A stretch of DNA of 64,000 nt, taken from positions 21,075 to 85,074 of the forward strand of contig DATKCH010000001.1 in the NCBI GenBank assembly GCA_035513295.1, written 5' to 3'. The DNA is from DATHRK01 sp035513295 (GTDB lineage: Bacteria; Gemmatimonadota; Gemmatimonadetes; Longimicrobiales; RSA9). Of the stretch, positions 58,533 to 64,000 are shown piece after piece; position 1 is the stretch's first letter; every line of letters begins with the position of its first letter. The notes beneath the pieces are model-generated. The model searched no databases. It saw only the letters and a list, made by a program, of their open reading frames with translations, and was not told where the DNA came from. A program made the position numbers and the translations under genes.

Positions 58533-59663
58533 GTGCCGGAGTACTCGTGGGCGATCGCGCTGGTCGCCGTCTTCGTCGTCGTGATACTGCTCGTCAGGGC
58601 CGGCCGTGCCGCGCGCGAACGGGAAGCGGGCTCCGGTGTCGTGAAGCCGGGAGGCCGCGCCGACGCTCCGAAGCCGAAGGCACGCGCCGGCCCTCCGATC
58701 CCGAAACGGCCCCGGGCCGGCGCCGAACCCGAGGCCGCGAAATCGTACGAGGGCGTGGTGCGTTCCGCGGGGCTTCGAGCCGCGGCGGCCGAAGCCGGCT
58801 GGGAACGGCCTCCGACGGCGCACGGACGCGCGCTGCCGCCGATCGTGGCGGGAGAGGATGTGGTCCTCGTGACGAAGTCCGGTCCGGTCCGCAGCGCGGC
58901 GTATCTTCTCGCCGCGCTGGATCACCCATCCGATGGGGACGGCCTGGAAACGCTCATCCTGTGCACCGACCGTCGCCACGCGGCCCGGGTGGCGGCGCAG
59001 GCCCGACAGTTGGCGCGGAGCGGCGACGTCTGGGTCGGGGAGATCCACGAGGAGGGCGACGAGGAGACCCAGCTGCGGGACCTCCGTGCGGGCTTCGACC
59101 TCGTCGTGGCGACGCCGGGCCGACTCAACCGCCACCTCCGCAACGGCGCGCCGGTCATGACCGATGTGAGGCTCATCGTCGTCGATGACGCGGGCAAGAT
59201 CCTCGGCAGGGCGGACCTGGCGCGCCGCCTCGAACGGGTGCTGCAGGAGGCGCCCGCCGGCAGGCAGATGATCCTGGTGGCGGACGAGTCATCGCCACGA
59301 CTCCGCGAGAAGGCAGCCGCGCTCGTTCCGTCGGCGCGCTGGGTGGAGGTGGCCGACCAGGGCGAGTCCGCCGCCGCCGAGTCCGCCGCCGCCGCCGAGC
59401 CGGTCCTATCCCACGACGCGGGGTCCTCCGCGGCGGAAGGTAGTCCGGAACCCGACGGCCGGGTGAGCGGCGTGGTGAAGTGGTTCAACGATTCCAAGGG
59501 GTACGGTTTCCTACTCCCCGACGGCGGCGACGACGACGTCTTCGTGCACTACAGTGCGATCGCCGGTGATGGGTTCCGGTCCCTGGAAGAGGGGGCGCGC
59601 GTACGCTTCACCATCGTCGACACCCAGAAGGGTCCCGAGGCCACGGATGTCGAGCCTCTCTGA
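58533..59663 (+). CDS. Membrane-anchored degenerate DEAD-box domain fused to a cold-shock domain
   Basis: A 376-residue protein of unusual design. Residues 5-22 form one transmembrane helix, 25-70 a basic disordered linker, 73-275 a DEAD-box RecA1-like domain, and 309-376 a cold-shock domain with RNP1 KGYGFL and RNP2 VFVHYS. The helicase part is recognisable from GWERPPTAHGRALPPIVAG, VVLVTKSGPVRSAAYLLAAL, FDLVVATPGRLNRHL and LIVVDDAGKIL, but motif I (GxGKT) is SGPVRS, DEAD is DDAG and SAT is ADES. The second RecA domain is absent. So it should not be an ATP-driven helicase. It may tether RNA at the inner membrane. GTG start; GGAG lies 12 nt upstream. Confidence 0.85.
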   Translation: MPEYSWAIALVAVFVVVILLVRAGRAAREREAGSGVVKPGGRADAPKPKARAGPPIPKRPRAGAEPEAAKSYEGVVRSAGLRAAAAEAGWERPPTAHGRALPPIVAGEDVVLVTKSGPVRSAAYLLAALDHPSDGDGLETLILCTDRRHAARVAAQARQLARSGDVWVGEIHEEGDEETQLRDLRAGFDLVVATPGRLNRHLRNGAPVMTDVRLIVVDDAGKILGRADLARRLERVLQEAPAGRQMILVADESSPRLREKAAALVPSARWVEVADQGESAAAESAAAAEPVLSHDAGSSAAEGSPEPDGRVSGVVKWFNDSKGYGFLLPDGGDDDVFVHYSAIAGDGFRSLEEGARVRFTIVDTQKGPEATDVEPL

Positions 59664-59688
59664 CCGTCTGACACCCGGAGGCCACGCG

Positions 59689-60210
59689 ATGAAGGTCCGG
59701 CTCTCGCTGCTGGCGGTCACGCTGTTCGGCGCCGCGCCGCTGTTCGCCCAGGATCATTCCCACGACGCCCGGTCGGTGCCACGCGCCGAGGCGCGCCTGA
59801 GCGGGGACGAGGAGGCGGTCCTGGTGCCGGTGGACATGCTCTTCGATGGCATGCGGGCCAGGGACACCGCCATGATACGGGCCGCCTTCACGGAGAACGG
59901 CGGGCTGACCGGGCCCGCGCAGGGACAGGACGGATCGTGGTCCGTCCGGTCTACGCCGGTCGACGAATTCGTCGCGACGATCGCGCGGCTCGACCGCGTC
60001 ATCGACGAGCCCCTGTTCGACGTCGAAGTACGCGTCGACGGGCCCCTCGCCACCGTGTGGGCGGAATACGATGTGTACGTAGATGGCGATTTCAGCCACT
60101 GCGGCGTGGACGCGTTTCAGCTGGCCGACCTCGGCGACGGATGGAGGATCATGACCATAGCGGATACGAGGCGGCGGGAAGGCTGCGAGCGGGTCCGAGC
60201 CGACAACTGA
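59689..60210 (+). CDS. Exported NTF2/SnoaL-like (DUF4440-type) protein
   Basis: A 173-residue protein with a signal peptide (LSLLAVTLFGAAPLFAQ) and a cone-shaped NTF2-like fold: VDMLFDGMRARDTAMIRAAF, the RSTPVDEFVATIARLD region and PLATVWAEYDVYVDGDFSH. Such domains bind small ligands or act as enzymes, and DUF4440 members have no settled function. GGAGG lies 8 nt before the ATG. It starts 25 nt after the cold-shock fusion gene and ends 41 nt before ferritin, so a short operon is possible. Confidence 0.85.
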   Translation: MKVRLSLLAVTLFGAAPLFAQDHSHDARSVPRAEARLSGDEEAVLVPVDMLFDGMRARDTAMIRAAFTENGGLTGPAQGQDGSWSVRSTPVDEFVATIARLDRVIDEPLFDVEVRVDGPLATVWAEYDVYVDGDFSHCGVDAFQLADLGDGWRIMTIADTRRREGCERVRADN

Positions 60211-60251
60211 ACATCGGGGGCCGCGCGGCCCCCCGCACGATCGGAGCTCCG

Positions 60252-60746
60252 ATGGACCGAGCGGTACAGGACGCGATCAACGAGCAGATTCGCAACGAGC
60301 TGTATTCGGGTTACGTCTATCTCGCCATGTCGGCGCACTTCGAGGAGCAAAACCTTAACGGGTTCGCGAACTGGATGCGCCTGCAGGCGCAGGAGGAGCT
60401 CGCGCACGGCATGCGGCTTTTCGACTATCTCCTCGACCGCGGCGGACGTGTGGTCCTCGAGGGAATCGACCAGCCGCCGACCGACTGGGGCACGCCGCTG
60501 CAGATATTCGAGCACGCGCTCGAGCACGAACGCCTGGTCACCCGCATGATCGACGCGCTGTACGACCTGGCGCGGGAGAAACAGGACAACGCCACGCAGG
60601 TGGCGCTGCAGTGGTTCATCACCGAGCAGGTGGAGGAAGAGGCCAGCGCCGATGCCGCCGTCGACCAGCTTCGGAGGGCCGGCGACAACGCGGCGGCGCT
60701 GCTGATGCTCGACCAGAAATTCGGCGCACGGTCCGACGCGGATTAG
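60252..60746 (+). CDS. Ferritin (non-haem, bacterial)
   Basis: A 164-residue four-helix ferritin that oxidises and stores iron in a 24-subunit shell. The ferroxidase ligands appear in NEQIRNELYSGYVYL (Glu), EEQNLNGFANWMRLQAQEE (Glu) with the ExxH pair in EELAHGMRL, and TEQVEEEASADA in the last helix. There is no haem-binding methionine pair of bacterioferritin in the usual place. GGAG lies 6 nt before the ATG. It follows the NTF2-like gene by 41 nt; no Fur-like site is evident. A metal ATPase gene is far away at 10.7 kb. Confidence 0.93.
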   Translation: MDRAVQDAINEQIRNELYSGYVYLAMSAHFEEQNLNGFANWMRLQAQEELAHGMRLFDYLLDRGGRVVLEGIDQPPTDWGTPLQIFEHALEHERLVTRMIDALYDLAREKQDNATQVALQWFITEQVEEEASADAAVDQLRRAGDNAAALLMLDQKFGARSDAD

Positions 60747-60926
60747 CGCGCCGGCCCGACCGGGAGTCCCCTCGCCTGGTGCGGCACCGCCGATCCGTCA
60801 TACAATGACGTGGTCGAACGTAATCCTTTCGGGCGCAGATGCGGTCACCCCAGGACCGCGCCTCGATTACGCTCCTGCACATCGCCGGTTCGACCCAACG
60901 ACGACGCCCAGCGGAGGTCAGCAAAG

Positions 60927-63692
60927 ATGAGGCTCGCACCACGTCACGCGCTCTCCGGCTCGCTCCTGTTCCTGGTCGCCTGCGCGGGCGGCTCGGGGCC
61001 CGGCCAGCCATCGCCCCAGCGGGCCGACGCCAAGGACAGCCCCTTCAAGCCCTACAAGGAGGTCCTGAAGGACACCGAGGCCAAGCAGGGGTTCTTCACC
61101 ACGCACGTGAAGCGCGACAACGCGCTCTTCCTGGAGATCGAGCCGGAGCAGCTCGACGTGGATTTCGGGCTCATCACGCATTACTCCAAGGGCATCGGCG
61201 TCTACAACGTCCACGATGGCCTGCCGGTCGGCGGGTCGCGGCTGATGCGCTTCGAGAGGCACGGAGACAAGCTGTACCTGGTCCATCGCAATGCGCGCTT
61301 CAGGGCCGACGCCGGGTCCGCCATGCTGACGTCCCTCGAAGACAACGTCGGACATTCCATCGTGGCCGCGTTCGACATCCTGGCCCTGAACGACTCGACC
61401 GAGGCGCTGGTCGTGGACGCGACCGAATTCTTCGTCTCCGACTACGCCGACCTCGGCGACAACCTGAAGTTCTACCACGAAGACAAGCCGGTCTCCTTCG
61501 AGAAGGGTCGCAGCTACGCCTCGTCGGTCATGGCGTTCCCGGAGAACGTGGAGATCGATGTCCTGCTCACGTACAAGGCGAGCGATTCCCCCGCCTTCTC
61601 CTCGGGCGCGGGCGTGTCGGACCACCGCTCGATTCCCATCGGACTCCGGTACTCTCTCTTCAAGCTGCCCGAGGAGCCGATGATGCCGCGGCTCGCGGAC
61701 GACCGGGTCGGCCATTTCCTGACGGCCATGCGCGACTTCTCGCGCGATCGCGAGCCGACTCCGATGGTGCGTTTCGTGAACCGCTGGCGGCTGGAGAAGA
61801 GCGACCCCGCGGCGGCGCTCTCCGAGCCCGTGAAGCCGATCACGTTCTACGTCGACCGCAGCGTGCCGGAGGCCTATCGCGAGTACGTTCGCGCCGGGAT
61901 CGAGGCGTGGAACAAGGCGTACGAAGCGGCCGGGTTCCGCAACGCCGTGGTGGCTCTCGACGCGCCGGATGATCCGGAGTGGAGCGCGGAGGACGCGCGC
62001 TATTCGACGGTCCGCTGGACGGCCGCGCACGAGATGGGCTACGCGATCGGTCCGTCGCAGGTCGATCCCCGCACCGGCGAGATTCTGAACGCGGACGTCC
62101 TGATCTCGTCGATCTTCGTCACGGGGTGGGCCAACGAGTACGCCGAGGCGATCGGCCCCGCGGCGGCCCTCCGGAGCGCGGAGGAGGCTGCCCACGCGCC
62201 GTTCACCGGCGGGCTCTGGGGCCGGATGGCCGAGGCACAGTCGTACCTCGGGACGCTCCCGCCGAACGTCGCCGAACACGTCTGCCTGGCGGAGATGGGC
62301 AAGGCGCACCAGCTCGGCTTCCAGCACGCGGCGATGGCCGCGCTCGGCCGGATCGACGGCACCGAGCCGATGCCCGACAGCCACCTGGGTCAGATGCTCA
62401 AAGACCTCATCATGCACGAGGTCGGGCACACGCTGGGGCTGCGGCACAACTTCCGGGCCTCGTCGGCGATTCCCTGGGACCGCCTGAACGACGAGCAGTT
62501 CACGCGCCAGAACGGGCTCGCGGTTTCCGTCATGGACTACAACCCGTCCAACATCCAGGCGGATCCGAGCAAGCAGGGGTTCTACTCGATGGTCGAGGTG
62601 GGGGCCTACGATGTCTGGGCGATCCGTTACGCTTACACGCCGGTATACGACGACGGCGGGAAGGGCGCGCTCTCGGGCACCGACCCGGTGGACGATCCGG
62701 AGAACGAGCGCGACGTCCTGCTAGCGATCGCGAGTGAGGCGACCAGGCCGCTCCACGCCTACAACACGGACGAGGACACGCATCTGGGTCCGCTGGGCGT
62801 CGATCCTTACAGCAACACCTGGGACCTGAGCGCCGACCCTCTCGCCTACGCGCGCGACCGGGCCGCGCTCGTGGCGCGCATCTATCCCGAGATGGAAGAC
62901 CGGCTGATCGGCGAGCACGACGGGTATCAACGGCTGCGTTCGGCGGTGCCGGGCCTGATCTTCGAGCGCTGGCAGGCGCTGGTGCCCGTCACCAAGATGA
63001 TCGGAGGGGCGGAGTTCTTCCGGCACCACCGGAGTGACCCGGATGGCAAGCCGCCCTTCGTGCCGATCTCCGCCGAGCGCGAGCGCGAGGCGCTCACGCT
63101 GATCATGGACCAGGCGTTCGCGCCCGGCGCGTTCCACATCGATCCGGAGGTGCTCAACAAGCTCGCGCCGAACCGCTACGCGGACTGGAATTCCAGCCGG
63201 AACCCACCCGTGGACTATCCGATCCACGGCACTATCGGCTTCGTACAGGCGAACCTGCTGTCGCAGCTCATGCACAATGCCCGCCTGATCCGGATGATCG
63301 ACAACGAGGCGCGCGTCGGCGTGGGTGAGAGCACGCTCACCGTGGCCGAGCTGTTCGACGAACTGACCCGCGGCATCTGGGCCGAGGTCGGTTGGGGCGG
63401 CCGCGGCGCGCGCGACGTGGACAGCTTCCGGCGCAACCTCCAGCGAGCGCACCTCGAGCAGCTCGTGGACAAACTGCTGAACCGCCGGTCCGGCGCGCCG
63501 TCGGTCGGCAACCCGAACACCCCCGAGGACGCCCGCTCCCTCGCCCGCTACGAGCTGTCGCGCCTTTCGGGCCGACTGGGACAGGTGATGGGCAGCGGCT
63601 CACTGGACCGGATGACGCGCGCGCACTTCGCCGAGTCGAAGGCCAGGATCGACCGCGCGCTGGACGCGTCTCTGGTGCTGGAGGGCGATTGA
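60927..63692 (+). CDS. Large zinc-dependent metalloprotease (DUF5117/DUF4953-like)
   Basis: A 921-residue lipoprotein or exported protease. A signal with LVACAGG is followed by the DUF5117-like N-terminal half (KRDNALFLEIEPEQLDVDF) and a metzincin-like catalytic part with HEVGHTLGLRHNF at about 496-508, where the two His of HExxH and the third HxxGxxH-type ligand are present. A conserved SVMDYNPSN lies downstream in the position of a Met-turn. The C-terminal third has DUF4953-type helices. It probably digests proteins in the periplasm or medium. GGAGG precedes the ATG by 9 nt; the 180-nt gap before has TACAAT at 60801 without a clear -35. Confidence 0.9.
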   Translation: MRLAPRHALSGSLLFLVACAGGSGPGQPSPQRADAKDSPFKPYKEVLKDTEAKQGFFTTHVKRDNALFLEIEPEQLDVDFGLITHYSKGIGVYNVHDGLPVGGSRLMRFERHGDKLYLVHRNARFRADAGSAMLTSLEDNVGHSIVAAFDILALNDSTEALVVDATEFFVSDYADLGDNLKFYHEDKPVSFEKGRSYASSVMAFPENVEIDVLLTYKASDSPAFSSGAGVSDHRSIPIGLRYSLFKLPEEPMMPRLADDRVGHFLTAMRDFSRDREPTPMVRFVNRWRLEKSDPAAALSEPVKPITFYVDRSVPEAYREYVRAGIEAWNKAYEAAGFRNAVVALDAPDDPEWSAEDARYSTVRWTAAHEMGYAIGPSQVDPRTGEILNADVLISSIFVTGWANEYAEAIGPAAALRSAEEAAHAPFTGGLWGRMAEAQSYLGTLPPNVAEHVCLAEMGKAHQLGFQHAAMAALGRIDGTEPMPDSHLGQMLKDLIMHEVGHTLGLRHNFRASSAIPWDRLNDEQFTRQNGLAVSVMDYNPSNIQADPSKQGFYSMVEVGAYDVWAIRYAYTPVYDDGGKGALSGTDPVDDPENERDVLLAIASEATRPLHAYNTDEDTHLGPLGVDPYSNTWDLSADPLAYARDRAALVARIYPEMEDRLIGEHDGYQRLRSAVPGLIFERWQALVPVTKMIGGAEFFRHHRSDPDGKPPFVPISAEREREALTLIMDQAFAPGAFHIDPEVLNKLAPNRYADWNSSRNPPVDYPIHGTIGFVQANLLSQLMHNARLIRMIDNEARVGVGESTLTVAELFDELTRGIWAEVGWGGRGARDVDSFRRNLQRAHLEQLVDKLLNRRSGAPSVGNPNTPEDARSLARYELSRLSGRLGQVMGSGSLDRMTRAHFAESKARIDRALDASLVLEGD

Positions 63693-63704
63693 GCCGATAG
63701 GTTG

Positions 63705-63734
63705 CCGGGTCGGCGCTCGGGCGCGCCGACCCGG
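63705..63734 (+). terminator. Perfect 12-bp hairpin after the metalloprotease
   Basis: CCGGGTCGGCGC and GCGCCGACCCGG pair perfectly around a TCGGGC loop, 12 nt after the protease stop. No T-run follows. It probably ends or slows transcription before the cyclophilin gene, which begins 38 nt further on. Confidence 0.55.
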
Positions 63735-63772
63735 TCCCGACCCTCTATCGATGCCCCGCTCAGGAGACCGTT

Positions 63773-64000
63773 TTGGCGAATCGCACGGCCACGTTTCACA
63801 CCACACACGGCTCCTTCGACGTGGAGCTGTTCGAGGGGCGCGCCCCGACGACCACCGGCAATTTCATCGAGCTGGTGGAGAAGCGCTTCTACGAGGGCGT
63901 CGTCTTCCACCGCATCATTGCGGGCTTCATGATCCAGGGCGGCGATCCCACCGGGACCGGCCGCGGAGGTCCCGGCTACACGATCCGGGACGAGTTCCAC
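63773..64000 (+). CDS. Cyclophilin-type peptidyl-prolyl isomerase, N-terminal part
   Basis: The first 76 residues of a cyclophilin; the gene continues beyond the right edge. It has HTTHGSFDVELFEGRAPTT, the conserved NFIELVEKRFYEGVVFHR strand-helix and FMIQGGDPTGTGRGGPGY, which contain the catalytic Arg in FHRI and the Gln of FMIQGGD. No signal peptide is seen, so it is probably cytosolic. The start is a TTG with GGAG 7 nt upstream; an ATG is not available nearby. Confidence 0.9.
   Translation, partial: MANRTATFHTTHGSFDVELFEGRAPTTTGNFIELVEKRFYEGVVFHRIIAGFMIQGGDPTGTGRGGPGYTIRDEFH

Noticed and set aside
60801..60806. A TACAAT box as promoter of the metalloprotease
   Set aside because: The box is good but no -35 element lies 16-18 bp upstream; I note it in the gene entry rather than as a feature.

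Overview
The window is very GC-rich, densely coded, and looks like a chromosomal segment of a Gram-negative, probably Gemmatimonadota-like bacterium. The evidence is indirect. It carries an MsbA-type exporter, an OmpA-type cell-wall linker and outer-membrane barrel proteins. It also has families that are abundant in Gemmatimonadota and Acidobacteriota: a winged-helix/BTAD/TPR regulator, an orphan duplicated FtsX permease (ADOP), a DUF5916 protein, a DUF5117-type zinc metalloprotease and BlaI-M56 pairs. No ribosomal marker is present, so the phylum is an inference. There is no phage, insertion sequence, CRISPR array or integrase. I read it as ordinary chromosome with several unusual proteins.

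Layout. 1-6.2 kb: glycosyltransferases, an MsbA-like ABC exporter, a DUF3108 protein, an uncharacterised Rossmann-like protein and an Fpg/Nei DNA glycosylase. 6.3-6.5 kb: tRNA-Glu(CTC) and tRNA-Val(CAC) separated by a terminator. 6.6-12.7 kb: a cation-transport cluster (NhaA, two further cation/proton antiporters, a P1B-4 metal ATPase), preceded by a leader with competing hairpins. 12.7-19.5 kb, minus strand: a small membrane protein, then a regulatory operon made of a soluble GAF/PAS histidine kinase, a membrane-anchored BTAD/TPR regulator and a frameshifted remnant of a LOG-family gene. 19.9-25.4 kb: a HAD phosphatase with a coupled exported protein, a TrmH/EamA pair, and a deoxyhypusine-synthase-like enzyme with its catalytic lysine.

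25.5-31.9 kb: a second ABC exporter, biosynthetic arginine decarboxylase (speA), the ribosome rescue factor arfB and a propeller/M23 lipoprotein. 31.9-38.7 kb, minus strand: a D-aminoacylase-like amidohydrolase lacking its usual metal motif, an ADOP permease and an SLC12-like transporter. 38.8-45.9 kb: a small membrane protein, an OmpA-family protein, a BlaI repressor with two clear operators over its own promoter, an M56 sensor protease with eight 34-residue SDHY repeats, and a TlpA-CcdA redox operon. 46-52.8 kb: dodecin, a lipoprotein, an orphan chemoreceptor and a GDPD-SGNH-EttA operon. 53-64 kb: a DUF5916 gene split by a frameshift, a cardiolipin-synthase-like enzyme, a PQQ-type sugar dehydrogenase, an unusual membrane-anchored fusion of a degenerate DEAD-box domain with a cold-shock domain, an NTF2-like protein, ferritin, a large metalloprotease and the start of a cyclophilin.

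Overlapping stop/start codons (ATGA, GTGA, TTGA, TGATG) are frequent and define the operons. The most novel items are the TM/DEAD-like/cold-shock fusion, the SDHY-repeat M56 protease, the candidate nhaA leader RNA, and the DHS-like protein at 4.1 kb.
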